NCBI RefSeq assembly: GCF_001858025.1
Contig: NZ_LZQD01000007.1
Location: forward strand, 97,879-161,878
Length of the DNA: 64,000 nucleotides
From: Trichormus sp. NMC-1
Lineage (GTDB): Bacteria; Cyanobacteriota; Cyanobacteriia; Cyanobacteriales; Nostocaceae
Direction of reading: 5' to 3'
Positions 55,899 to 64,000 of the stretch are shown piece after piece. The stretch's first letter is position 1, and the number at the start of each line of letters is the position of its first letter. Under the pieces are notes generated by a model. The model was not told where the DNA came from. It ran no database searches and worked only from the letters and a program-made list of their open reading frames with translations. A program made the position numbers and the translations under genes.

Positions 55899-56693
55899 AT
55901 GTTAGGCGGACTTACTGGTTTAACAGATCCCAAAGGCAGCGATTGGGGAGAGCGAATGCTCAACACAGTCGCCAGCCAAACGATTCGCCACCTGTTTAGC
56001 ATGAGCGAGTCAGTAGAAGTCTTTGTGCGCTGCTATCCCTCCAGCAAACTGTTGCAAGGCAGCATTGATAGCTTTAAAATGAGCGGTCGTGGCTTAGTAA
56101 TTCGTAAAGACTTCGCAGTTGAAGAAATGTCTTTTGAAACCGATGCAGTCTCCATTGACTTCGGCTCGGTTTTGAGTGGCAAACTCAGCCTTAAGCAACC
56201 CACCCAAGCGGTAGCGCAGGTAGTACTATCAGAAACAGGCATCAACGAAGCCTTTAAGGCAGAACTGGTTAAAAAGCGCCTGCTCAACCTTTCTGAACCA
56301 ACTTTAATGGCAATATCTGGTGGGGAACCAGTTTCGTTTACGGAAGTCCAAATACAGCTATTACCGGGAAATCGGTTACATCTTGTAGCTAAAGCCGATT
56401 TAAACAACGGCGAAATCATACCCCTGAGTATGACCATAGGTATCGGGATTGAAAGACGACGACGGGTTTCTTTTAAAGATCCGAAAATTGAACTTGAGCA
56501 AGTTCCAGAACCGCAGCGAGAAATTTCCCAAACTTTAAGTATGGCGTTGGTAGAAATTTTGGATAACATGGTCGATTTAGATCGCTTTGACCTTGATGGG
56601 GTAAAAATGCGACTTAACCGTTTAGAAACTGAAGGTCAAAGGTTAATTTTTAGCGGTTATGCAGAAATAGAACGTATCCCTCGTAGTCCTTGA
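55899..56693 (+). CDS. DUF2993 (LmeA-like) lipid-binding family protein
   Basis: 264 residues from the ATG at 55899 (MLGGLTGLTDPKGSDWGERM), which I recognise as the usual start of this cyanobacterial family. The frame is open 89 further codons upstream with unlike composition. Core segments are SVEVFVRCYPSSKLLQGSID, MSGRGLVIRKDFAVEEM and VQIQLLPGNRLHLVAKADL. The LmeA-like fold binds phospholipids, often in the cell envelope. No signal peptide is evident. It closes the plus-strand locus; whether it belongs functionally to the polysaccharide genes is uncertain. Confidence 0.88.
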   Translation: MLGGLTGLTDPKGSDWGERMLNTVASQTIRHLFSMSESVEVFVRCYPSSKLLQGSIDSFKMSGRGLVIRKDFAVEEMSFETDAVSIDFGSVLSGKLSLKQPTQAVAQVVLSETGINEAFKAELVKKRLLNLSEPTLMAISGGEPVSFTEVQIQLLPGNRLHLVAKADLNNGEIIPLSMTIGIGIERRRRVSFKDPKIELEQVPEPQREISQTLSMALVEILDNMVDLDRFDLDGVKMRLNRLETEGQRLIFSGYAEIERIPRSP

Positions 56694-56711
56694 AATGGAA
56701 AAAAAATTAAA

Positions 56712-56812
56712 TGCCGCCTAGTCTACTCTGGGCGGCGATGTCATTAAAAATTAAAAAACACAAGTTGCATAAATTTTTTAATTTTTAATTTTTAATTTTT
56801 AATTTTTAATTT
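56712..56812. repeat. hairpin and TTTTTAA tandem repeat between convergent genes
   Basis: A hairpin GCCGCC/GGCGGC (56713-56736) lies after the DUF2993 stop. About five to six copies of a TTTTTAA/ATTTTTA heptamer (56775-56812) run up to the ugd stop codon. A similar short TTTTTAA run precedes argG (about 16770-16797). Confidence 0.7.
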
Positions 56813-56813
56813 T

Positions 56814-58205
56814 TTATCGTCCCACACCTACATATTGAAACCCAGCCCTGACCATTCTTTCGGGGTCTAAGAAGTTACGACCATCAATCATCACGGCGTG
56901 ACTCATCAATTTTGCCATCTTCGCATAATCTAAAGTGCTGAACTGTTGCCATTCAGTGACGAGTACCAAAGCATCACAGCCATCAGCTAGTCTTTCAGCA
57001 TCAGTTTCTACCAAGACACCAGAAAGACCATGACGCAAACCAGTTTGGGAAACTATGGGGTCATAAGCTTTAACTTTAGCTCCCAGTCGGTTGAGTTGCT
57101 CAATTAAGTTGAGCGCAGGTGCATCACGTAAATCGTCCGTATCTGGCTTGAACGTAAGGCCAAGAAGTCCCACAGTTTTACCTTTGAGGATTTTCAGGAC
57201 TTGCTGGAGTTTTTCCAAAGCAATCAAACGTTGGCGTTCATTCACACTCACAGCGGCTTTCATGAGTTGGGCTTCATAGCCATAATCATCGGCTGTATGA
57301 ATCAGCGCCGAGACATCTTTAGGGAAGCAGGAACCACCCCAACCAATCCCAGCTTGTAAGAACTTGTTACCAATCCGGGAATCTAAGCCGATACCTTTGG
57401 CTACTTGGGTAACATCTGCACCAACGCGATCGCAAATATTAGCAACTTCGTTAATAAAACTAATCTTGGTTGCCAAAAAAGCATTAGCAGCGTATTTGAT
57501 CATTTCTGCGGAACTCAGGTCTGTAACCAGTACTGGTACAGGGGGTAAAGACTGGTCAGCAGCAAACTTGCGTTCCACAATTGGGGCATATAGTTCTTTC
57601 ATCATCCCCACTGCTTGTTGACTATTGCCCCCTAAGACAATCCGATCCGGGTTAAAGGTGTCATAAACTGCTGAACCTTCCCGTAAAAACTCTGGATTGC
57701 TGACGACATCAAACTGAGCAGCAATCTCTGGTAATTTCTCCTCCACTGCTGTCCCACCCGCTGGTATCAATGTTTTTTGGCGTTCAGCAATGCCATCTAA
57801 AACAATCATCCTTACCCAGTCACCAGAGCCGATAGGTACAGTAGATTTATTGACAATGACCTTATAACCACCGTTGAGATTTTCCCCGATACCGCGAGCT
57901 ACAGCTTCTACATAGCGGGTATCACTTTCACCAGTGGGTAAAGGAGGAGTTCCCACCGCAATAAACAGAATTTCGCCGTGAGCTACTCCAGCAGCCAGAT
58001 CAGAAGAAAATAGAATATTGCCTGTATTAATGGCAGACTGCATAATTTCCGAGAGTCCTGGCTCGAAAATTGGCGACTGCCCAGACTTCATTAATTTTAC
58101 TTTTTCTTCGTTGTTATCTATGCAAATAACATCATGTCCAATATGAGCTAAACAAGCACCTGTTACCAAACCAACATAACCAGTCCCGATTACACAAACA
58201 CGCAT
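56814..58205 (-). CDS. ugd: UDP-glucose 6-dehydrogenase
   Basis: 463 residues. NAD-binding VIGTGYVGL (5-13) opens the N-terminal Rossmann domain; the catalytic cysteine is C293 in GWGGSCFPKD. NPEFLREGSAV, KYAANAFLATKISFINEVA and FKPDTDDLRDAPAL are family signatures. It oxidises UDP-glucose twice to UDP-glucuronate. It is on the minus strand, convergent with the polysaccharide locus, and is 82 bases downstream of the decarboxylase gene (58288-59223), which uses its product. Confidence 0.97.
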   Translation of the reverse strand: MRVCVIGTGYVGLVTGACLAHIGHDVICIDNNEEKVKLMKSGQSPIFEPGLSEIMQSAINTGNILFSSDLAAGVAHGEILFIAVGTPPLPTGESDTRYVEAVARGIGENLNGGYKVIVNKSTVPIGSGDWVRMIVLDGIAERQKTLIPAGGTAVEEKLPEIAAQFDVVSNPEFLREGSAVYDTFNPDRIVLGGNSQQAVGMMKELYAPIVERKFAADQSLPPVPVLVTDLSSAEMIKYAANAFLATKISFINEVANICDRVGADVTQVAKGIGLDSRIGNKFLQAGIGWGGSCFPKDVSALIHTADDYGYEAQLMKAAVSVNERQRLIALEKLQQVLKILKGKTVGLLGLTFKPDTDDLRDAPALNLIEQLNRLGAKVKAYDPIVSQTGLRHGLSGVLVETDAERLADGCDALVLVTEWQQFSTLDYAKMAKLMSHAVMIDGRNFLDPERMVRAGFQYVGVGR

Positions 58206-58229
58206 TTTTTAACTCCTTGTTTTTTTGTC

Positions 58230-58285
58230 ATTGGTTATTAGTCATTAGTCATTAGTTCACAAATGCCTAATGACTAATAACAACT
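58230..58285. repeat. inverted TCATTAG/CTAATGA tandem heptamers
   Basis: TCATTGGTTATTAGTCATTA units face CTAATGACTAATAAC, forming an inverted array. It lies between the UDP-glucuronate decarboxylase and ugd genes. It is the same STRR family as at recG. Confidence 0.8.
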
Positions 58286-58287
58286 AA

Positions 58288-59223
58288 CTAATTGTTACTT
58301 TCAATACGTTGGCGGAAATCTTCTATTGCCAGTTTTAACCCATCTTGCAGAGGAATGGTAGGTTCCCAATTTAACCAAGTCTTAGCTCTAGTAATATCGG
58401 GACGACGACGACGAGGATCATCTGAAGGTAAGGGTTCAAACTTAATTTGTGCATCTGGGTTAATTAAGTTCTGCACAGCCTGTGCCAATTCCAAAATTGT
58501 GTATTCATCAGGATTACCCAGATTTACTGGCCCAATGTACTCACCATTCATCAACCTGATTAGTCCTTCCACTAAGTCAGAGACATAGCAGAAGCTACGA
58601 GTTTGTGTACCTTCACCGTACACAGTCAAAGGATTACCCCGTAAGGCTTGAACTATCAAGTTGCTGACTACCCGACCATCGTTTTCTAACATTCGTGGTC
58701 CATAGGTGTTAAATATTCTGGCAACCCGAATATCGACTTTATTTTCTCGGTAGTAGTCAAATGCTAAAGTTTCAGCGATTCTTTTGCCTTCGTCGTAGCA
58801 AGAACGGATACCAATAGGATTGACACTACCTCGATAATCTTCGGTTTGGGGATGAACTTCTGGATCACCGTAGACTTCACTGGTGGAAGCTAACAAAAAC
58901 CTTGCTTTCACACGTTTAGCTAACCCCAACATATTCATTGTTCCCATCACGTTAGTTTTAACGGTTTTAATGGGGTTGTACTGGTAATGTACTGGAGACG
59001 CGGGGCAAGCTAAATGATAAATTTGATCCACTTCTAACCGAATTTGCTCGGTGATGTCATGACGGATCATCTCAAAATTAGGGTTGTTTAACCATTTGAG
59101 GATATTACGTTTATGTCCCGTGTAAAAGTTATCCAAGCATATAACTTCATGACCTTCAGCCATTAGTCGGTCGATCAAATGGGAACCAATAAACCCAGCA
59201 CCGCCCGTCACCAAAATTCTCAT
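58288..59223 (-). CDS. UDP-glucuronate decarboxylase (UDP-xylose synthase)
   Basis: 311 residues, the bacterial UXS form. [21 protein letters not shown] opens the NAD fold (GxxGxxG 7-13), the S-Y-K triad includes SCYDEGKR with Y143 and K147, and [15 protein letters not shown] is the signature of UDP-xylose synthase within this short-chain dehydrogenase family. It converts UDP-glucuronate to UDP-xylose. Paired with ugd it forms a complete UDP-glucose to UDP-xylose route; both probably feed the adjacent locus. The [15 protein letters not shown] segment also fits. Confidence 0.96.
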   Translation of the reverse strand: MRILVTGGAGFIGSHLIDRLMAEGHEVICLDNFYTGHKRNILKWLNNPNFEMIRHDITEQIRLEVDQIYHLACPASPVHYQYNPIKTVKTNVMGTMNMLGLAKRVKARFLLASTSEVYGDPEVHPQTEDYRGSVNPIGIRSCYDEGKRIAETLAFDYYRENKVDIRVARIFNTYGPRMLENDGRVVSNLIVQALRGNPLTVYGEGTQTRSFCYVSDLVEGLIRLMNGEYIGPVNLGNPDEYTILELAQAVQNLINPDAQIKFEPLPSDDPRRRRPDITRAKTWLNWEPTIPLQDGLKLAIEDFRQRIESNN

Positions 59224-59497
59224 AAATTTCTCGGTAATTTTACAGTTATTTCCAGTGGGTATGATCTTGATTGTGGGATTACCCAGCTAGGGTACAAAAA
59301 TAGATAATTAACGAAGATCACGGAAAAATGTATTTGTGGATTGAATAATTTTTCTACATATACAATGTGGTGATCTTAGTGTTTGTTACCTGCATGATTA
59401 AAGAAGCAAAATAACTAACATTTTCTAATAATGGGAGGATTTTTAGCTAGAGTTCATCAAATCTTCAAAAAGAATATAAATGTTTTTTACAGTATTT

Positions 59498-61642
59498 TTA
59501 CACAGAAGCTGTATTACTAGGAATAGTTTTTGACCAAAGTACATTTTGATTGTGTTGTGGTTCACCCAGAATAATGATTGAGCAAGTCAGTTGGCTAACT
59601 AATTGGTTGGTAACATCACTAATGGCTAATCCTCCCGGACTAGTACGATTACGGATAAAAGGCAAAACAATTAAATCATATAATCTGGCGGCTTGCAAAA
59701 TCGCTTGGGCAACATTTTCATGAGCAATAATTTGAATCTCTGGCGGATGAGCCAAAGCTAATTTAGATACTAGTACAGAGAGATGGGATCGCCTAGCAGC
59801 AATTTTACTCGAACTGGTGCGGCGATCGCACACATTTAAGATAGTAATGTGGCTGTGATTGGCATCTGCTAACATCTGAGCAAATTTTACAGGAGTTAGT
59901 GTGGGAGTCATGAAGTTTTCTATCGGCACCAGGATGCGCTGAATTTTTTTTGGTGATTCTACCAGACGTGCCACAGCCACTGGGCAATGGGATGCCCACA
60001 GGACACTATCAATCACATTACCCAACAAACGCGCCCTCAAGCCAGTACGTTTACCCCAACCCATGATAATTAAATTTGCCTTTTGTTCACGAGCCGCCCT
60101 GCTAATTCCTGGGGCAAAGGCATCATCAATTCGCAGTAATGGTTCAGCTTTTGCTCCCAATAATTGACTTTGTGCAGTGGCTTTTGCTAATAACCGCTCA
60201 CTCCGTTGCCAAGCGACTTCTAACTGGGGTGTATCCATCTGAGCCGTAGCATGAGCGATCGCTAATGGTAAAATTTTGCCATTGGACTGACAGGCCAATA
60301 ATGCCGCCATTTCAATCAAATACCTTTGATTATGGGGATTATACAAAGGTACGACAATTGTCAAATGATCATCTGCTGATTGTCCTTGCTGTTCAGACAG
60401 AGGACTTGGTGATGCCTCTTGAGCGGATGAACAAGTTAAGCCAGTAGCACTCGCAGCCACCAGACTCGTCAGCCAAGGCCCCAAAGTCGCTGTCATCACC
60501 ATTAAAACAATAACGCTGTTGAATACCAATGGTGGCAGTAACCCTGACCGATATCCCCCTAATGCCACTGCTAATGTCGTACTTACCAAAGGAATTGATA
60601 GCGACCAAATTGTGAGGGTTTCTTGCCAGTTATAGCGGTAAACCAGTTTTGCCACCAAAGCGGCTATAAATTTGCTAGTAATCAAACCGCAGAAAATTAA
60701 CAACAATAACGTGATTGTGCTATCGCCGTCAAAAAAGGTAGGTAAATCAATCCTTGAACCCAGATCAACAAAGAAAATGGGAATAAATAGCACACTGCCA
60801 ATAAACACCAATTTTTCTTTAACTGGCCCTTCGCCCACAGCTTCATTCACCGCCAAACCCGCTAAAAACACACCGACGATTTTTTCTAACCCCATCATTT
60901 GAGCAACTACAGCGGCGAGAAACACAGACATTAAGACAAATAAAAACTTGTTGCCCTCGTCGTCTCCAGAGCGTCGGAAAAATTCTTTACCTGCCCAATC
61001 AAACCCTACTAACACTATCAAAGCGTAACTTGTTATTAATGCTACTATAGGGATTAGTTGCTCAACGCTGAATACCCCAGCCTGAGAGCTTGCTATACAA
61101 ACACTTAATATCAGCAGTGTACCGATATCCGTAAAAATTGTGGCTCCCATTGTCATGGTGATAGCCTCGTTATTTACCACTCCCAAATGACTGATAATCG
61201 GATATGCCAAAAGAGAGTGAGAGGCAAGTAAAGCACCAATTAATATGGAAGTATCCCAGCTAAAGCCCAAAAATCGCCCTACTAATGTGCCGATCATCAG
61301 GGGTAGACTGAAAGTCAAACTACCAAACACCAAGGAACGAATTTTCTGTTCACGAAAAACTTTGATATTAAATTCTAATCCCGCTATAAACATTAAGTAA
61401 ACTAACCCAATGTCTGATAGCAAGGTGATCATTGGCGATTCTGACTCCAATAAACGCCAGCCTGACGGACCAAGTACTACCCCAGAGCCAACCAAACCCA
61501 CTAATCCTGGCAATCTTAGCCGATCAAAAAGGATAGGTACAACTAAAATAACCACCAATAAAATAGCAAAGGGAACAATTGGTTCCTTACCAAGAACTTG
61601 GGAGGTTGGTTCCGAAGTCAGTACTTGTGATAAGAGTTCCAT
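59498..61642 (-). CDS. CPA2-type cation/proton antiporter with C-terminal universal-stress domains
   Basis: 714 residues from the ATG at 61642 (MELLSQVLTSEP), which agrees with related antiporters; the frame is open 30 codons further to a TTG. About 12 transmembrane segments form the Na+/H+ exchanger fold, with VLGPSGWRLLE, YLMFIAGLEFN and ASHSLLAYPIISH. The C-terminal 270 residues carry USP-like modules (LTIVVPLYNPHNQR; RILVPIENF; LIIMGWGKRTG). It probably links ion homeostasis to stress sensing. Ion specificity is unknown. Confidence 0.93.
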   Translation of the reverse strand: MELLSQVLTSEPTSQVLGKEPIVPFAILLVVILVVPILFDRLRLPGLVGLVGSGVVLGPSGWRLLESESPMITLLSDIGLVYLMFIAGLEFNIKVFREQKIRSLVFGSLTFSLPLMIGTLVGRFLGFSWDTSILIGALLASHSLLAYPIISHLGVVNNEAITMTMGATIFTDIGTLLILSVCIASSQAGVFSVEQLIPIVALITSYALIVLVGFDWAGKEFFRRSGDDEGNKFLFVLMSVFLAAVVAQMMGLEKIVGVFLAGLAVNEAVGEGPVKEKLVFIGSVLFIPIFFVDLGSRIDLPTFFDGDSTITLLLLIFCGLITSKFIAALVAKLVYRYNWQETLTIWSLSIPLVSTTLAVALGGYRSGLLPPLVFNSVIVLMVMTATLGPWLTSLVAASATGLTCSSAQEASPSPLSEQQGQSADDHLTIVVPLYNPHNQRYLIEMAALLACQSNGKILPLAIAHATAQMDTPQLEVAWQRSERLLAKATAQSQLLGAKAEPLLRIDDAFAPGISRAAREQKANLIIMGWGKRTGLRARLLGNVIDSVLWASHCPVAVARLVESPKKIQRILVPIENFMTPTLTPVKFAQMLADANHSHITILNVCDRRTSSSKIAARRSHLSVLVSKLALAHPPEIQIIAHENVAQAILQAARLYDLIVLPFIRNRTSPGGLAISDVTNQLVSQLTCSIIILGEPQHNQNVLWSKTIPSNTASV

Positions 61643-61794
61643 AAGTAGGACCGAAATGGGCAACGGTGCAGCTGCGATAATCGCAAGAACTATCGCCTGA
61701 TTTATATAACTTTCAAAAGCTCCCCTGAACAAAGATTAAAAAAACTTAACTTAATACTACATACTACCCAGGTATTTGTTTGGGAACTAACTAC

Positions 61795-62451
61795 CTAGGG
61801 GTGGATTTGACTCAAAATAAACCGCAAGCGATCATAATCGTCTTTTAGCAGCACACTCAAGTGTCTTCCCGCTTTAATCAACCATTCTCGGTCAGCTTTG
61901 CGTAACTGGTAAACCTCACGAATGGCAGACGCGGCCAAAGATTCTACCGGCGCACCGTTAATCAAAAGTAATGTCCGCAAAAAATCTAGTTTTTCGGTGA
62001 ACTTGACAATCGCTTCCGGCTGACACCGATAAACAGCTTGATGAATCTGAGGTGGACGGGGTGGGAGATACTGATATACTCCTTGGTTATAACTTAGATT
62101 TTGAGACTGCTGTTCAAATCCAACAATCGCTGCCCGAAATTCAGTTCTGAGCATAGCAAATATCTGGGGTTGTTCCTCGCGCAAAGTTTGCAAGGACAAC
62201 CCCAACGCCCTGGCTCTGTGTACTGAATCTATAGGCATAGTTGTGGCATGATACACCACAGCATAGACTTGATTGCCAGATTCTTCATCCACAGCACAAA
62301 CCCAACTACCAAAAGGTGGCATAGGCGGAAAACTCAAGTCTTCCGGTTCTAAACACTGTGCCAAAAATTCGGTAGTCGCGGTTTCGATCACCTCCCCAAT
62401 GTGGTGAGGATGGCGATCGCCTGTAGTAAACTGTGGTAAAGGTAGACGCAT
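61795..62451 (-). CDS. HAS-barrel domain protein
   Basis: 218 residues. It starts MRLPLPQFTTGDRHPHHIGEVIETATTE, with FGSWVCAVDEESGNQVYAVVYHATTMP: a small beta barrel like the N-terminal HAS-barrel of HerA/ATP-synthase-like proteins, followed by a helical C-terminal half (RTLLLINGAPVES onward). I recall this as a conserved single-copy cyanobacterial family of unknown function. It is 83 bases downstream of ndhS on the same strand, with a tandem repeat in the gap. Confidence 0.85.
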   Translation of the reverse strand: MRLPLPQFTTGDRHPHHIGEVIETATTEFLAQCLEPEDLSFPPMPPFGSWVCAVDEESGNQVYAVVYHATTMPIDSVHRARALGLSLQTLREEQPQIFAMLRTEFRAAIVGFEQQSQNLSYNQGVYQYLPPRPPQIHQAVYRCQPEAIVKFTEKLDFLRTLLLINGAPVESLAASAIREVYQLRKADREWLIKAGRHLSVLLKDDYDRLRFILSQIHP

Positions 62452-62456
62452 AGTAG

Positions 62457-62528
62457 TCCTTAGTCATTAGTCCTTAGTCATTAGTCCTTAGTCTTTTACT
62501 AATGACTCATGACCACTGACTAATGACT
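62457..62528. repeat. inverted heptamer array (STRR)
   Basis: TAGTCCTTAGTCATTAGTCC units face ACTAATGACTC units across a TTTTACTAATG centre. It is the same family as the arrays at recG and between the ugd and UDP-glucuronate decarboxylase genes. It fills the ndhS/HAS-barrel spacer. Confidence 0.8.
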
Positions 62529-62534
62529 CAATTA

Positions 62535-62729
62535 TTATTTTCCTTTTTTCTTGGCTGTAGTGTCTACAGGTTCTAATTCTGGCAAGCGAAAGGTAATTAA
62601 TTTATCCCAATTACCACCTTCAAAAAGTACAGCTACCTTGCCATCACTGACTCGTTGCACAAGTCCTTCATAGCGATAATAGGTGTCTGCGGGATTTTTG
62701 ACGCGAACAGTTGCTCCTGGCAGAATCAT
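62535..62729 (-). CDS. ndhS: NDH-1 subunit S (ferredoxin-docking)
   Basis: 64 residues, matching the small SH3-like NdhS (Ssl0352/CRR31-type) subunit: [20 protein letters not shown], then [27 protein letters not shown] and LEPVD. NdhS provides the ferredoxin-docking surface of the cyanobacterial photosynthetic NDH-1 complex on the thylakoid membrane and is needed for cyclic electron flow. The last seven residues are a basic tail. It is transcribed on the minus strand with the HAS-barrel gene next. Confidence 0.95.
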   Translation of the reverse strand: MILPGATVRVKNPADTYYRYEGLVQRVSDGKVAVLFEGGNWDKLITFRLPELEPVDTTAKKKGK

Positions 62730-63079
62730 GTTTTTACCCTCGGTTTATTCTCTGTTAACACCTTAATATTAGTTGTTTGTTAGTTGTCAGAGGGAGGCTT
62801 TCTTGCTGGGGGCTTTCTTGCTGGGTGCTGGACGAAGAAAGATACAGGACTTACGCAAAATTTCTCTAAACCCTTTTTCCTTCTCTTCGAGACGCTACGC
62901 GTTAGCGGAGCTTTCGCTTTAGCGATACGCGCTCTTTGCTACGCAACGCTACCGCGAACGCGTCTTTGCGGTTCATTTTTTCTTTACTTTTGCGTAAGTC
63001 CTAAGATAAATACTCTCCCCATTTTGAGCGTCCCCGCGTCCCCGCGTCTCCCCATCTCCCCAGTCACCTGTCACCTAAT
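62730..63079. other. 350-base repeat-rich region between rodA and ndhS
   Basis: No gene supported; a 99-codon plus-strand frame here is repeat-derived. It holds a short GCTTTCTTGCTGGG direct repeat (62807-62827) and the MITE at 62846-63002. C-rich CCCCGCGTC units (about 63030-63060) precede the rodA stop. Confidence 0.6.
62846..63002. mobile_element. MITE with 15-bp perfect terminal inverted repeats
   Basis: AGGACTTACGCAAAA (62846-62860) faces its exact reverse complement TTTTGCGTAAGTCCT (62988-63002). The 157-bp interior is dominated by smaller palindromes (GAGACGCTACGCG, GCTACCGCGAACGCG) and has no coding capacity. AGATA-type sequence lies at both ends, so a clear target duplication could not be assigned. 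Confidence 0.82.
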
Positions 63080-64000
63080 TTAATAATATTTTTGACGTTG
63101 GCGGAAATTGGCTACAGATTCTACTATTCCTAAAGCGATGAAGTTGGTCAACATCGCAGAACGACCATAACTCATCCAAGGTAAGGGTATACCAGCTACA
63201 GGTGCTAAACCAACGGTCATACCTACATTAACAATTAGTTGAAAGATAATCATGGATAAAACACCAATAGCCAACAGAGAGCCGAAATTATCTTTGGCGG
63301 TTTGAGCTATGTGTAGTATACGGAAACAGATCAAGCAAAAGACAAATAATACTATTAAACAACCAACAAAACCAAATTCTTCACCAACGGCAGAGAAAAT
63401 AAAATCTGTGTGCTGCTCTGGTACAAAATTGAGTTGAGTCATCGGACCTCTAAACAAACCCTGTCCCCAGATTTCTCCTGCACCAATAGCAATACGAGAT
63501 TGAATTAAGTGATAACCCGCACCAAGGGGATCATGTTCAGGATTGATAAATACACTCAACCTATCTTTTTGATATTCTTTTAATACATGATTCCAAGCAA
63601 AAACACCTAATTCACCCCCCAACATATTGAGAGTAAAAGCAGCAAGCGCACCAAGATTAAATCTCCGCCAGGGTAAAGTCTGCCATCCCACAATCCCCAT
63701 AGCACCTGCCCAAAATAAACCCAAGGGACTAAAAATGAGTTCTTTGAACAAAACTATCGGTTCTGATAAGGGCCAGGATATACTGAAGAGAATGGCGGAT
63801 ATCACAGGGGAAATCATCAGAATCAACCAACCAGGGTTGGCATTTGCCCAATACAGCATTCCCAAAACTATCGCCGCAAATACGAGTGAAGTAGCTAAAT
63901 CTGGCTGTAAAAATATCAATCCCCAAGGAACAGCTGTAATTGCCAAAACACGGAAAACACTATCTAAAGAGGAAGCAGTACGCCTGTGTAACAAAGCTGC
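63080..64000 (-). CDS. rodA: RodA, rod-shape peptidoglycan polymerase (partial)
   Basis: C-terminal part only (about 306 residues); the frame stays open to the window edge, so the N-terminus lies outside. Multiple membrane segments carry the SEDS family signature: FLQPDLATSLVFAAIVLGML, RIAIGAGEIWGQG, EQHTDFIFSAVGEEFGFVG, and GIPLPWMSYGRSAM near the end. RodA polymerises lipid II glycan strands with a class B PBP during side-wall growth. A PBP2 gene may lie next to it outside the window. The HTDFIF motif contains the residues associated with RodA catalysis. Confidence 0.95.
   Translation of the reverse strand, partial: AALLHRRTASSLDSVFRVLAITAVPWGLIFLQPDLATSLVFAAIVLGMLYWANANPGWLILMISPVISAILFSISWPLSEPIVLFKELIFSPLGLFWAGAMGIVGWQTLPWRRFNLGALAAFTLNMLGGELGVFAWNHVLKEYQKDRLSVFINPEHDPLGAGYHLIQSRIAIGAGEIWGQGLFRGPMTQLNFVPEQHTDFIFSAVGEEFGFVGCLIVLFVFCLICFRILHIAQTAKDNFGSLLAIGVLSMIIFQLIVNVGMTVGLAPVAGIPLPWMSYGRSAMLTNFIALGIVESVANFRQRQKYY

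Noticed and set aside
56033-56569. 178-codon minus-strand frame inside the DUF2993 gene
   Set aside because: Shadow of a well-supported gene, with Cys/Ser/Arg-rich composition and no family pattern.
62784-63083. 99-codon plus-strand frame next to ndhS
   Set aside because: It spans the MITE; composition follows the repeat rather than a protein.

Overview
The window looks like chromosomal DNA from a filamentous, probably heterocyst-forming cyanobacterium (Nostocales: Nostoc, Anabaena or a relative). The support is: many HIP1 octamers (GCGATCGC, for example at 829, 970 and 10485); heptanucleotide tandem repeats (STRR type) between genes; cyanobacterial marker proteins (NdhS, a Tic20-like protein, a HAS-barrel protein, a DUF2993 protein); and an AT-rich, low-GC style. 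Genus cannot be fixed from sequence alone. I found no rRNA, tRNA, CRISPR array or intact transposase.

Region 1 (1-8970) is accessory. It has a small membrane protein, a TerB-like protein, and then a run of minus-strand genes that resembles a defence island. These are a HEPN-like protein overlapping a 925-residue protein with two P-loops, a Uma2 nuclease, an ABC-type ATPase overlapping a small putative PD-(D/E)XK nuclease, and a DUF2887 (Rpn-like) nuclease. The two overlapping pairs are the best candidates here for undescribed systems.

Region 2 (9014-26343) is housekeeping: recG, rpsB-tsf, argG, rpsF, glyA, cinA, a DedA protein, a STAS-domain protein, an FAH-family hydrolase, a Tic20-like protein and a lone glycosyltransferase. 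Between the genes are palindromic and MITE-like repeats and tandem heptamers, and there is one decayed gene.

Region 3 (26875-56693, all plus strand) is a roughly 30-kb polysaccharide locus. It holds a Wzm/Wzt-type ABC exporter, about a dozen glycosyltransferases, two pyruvyltransferase-family proteins, a WcaF-like acetyltransferase, a Wzy-like polymerase, a YdcF-like protein and a fused Wzz/BY-kinase. Two tandem RTX calcium-binding proteins sit in the middle. No Wzx flippase or Wza/OPX outer-membrane protein is present, so the export route is mixed or completed elsewhere. Convergent to it, ugd and a UDP-glucuronate decarboxylase (56814-59223) would supply UDP-glucuronate and UDP-xylose.

Region 4 (59498-64000) has a CPA2-type antiporter with universal-stress domains, a HAS-barrel protein, ndhS, a 157-bp MITE and the 3' part of rodA, which runs off the window.
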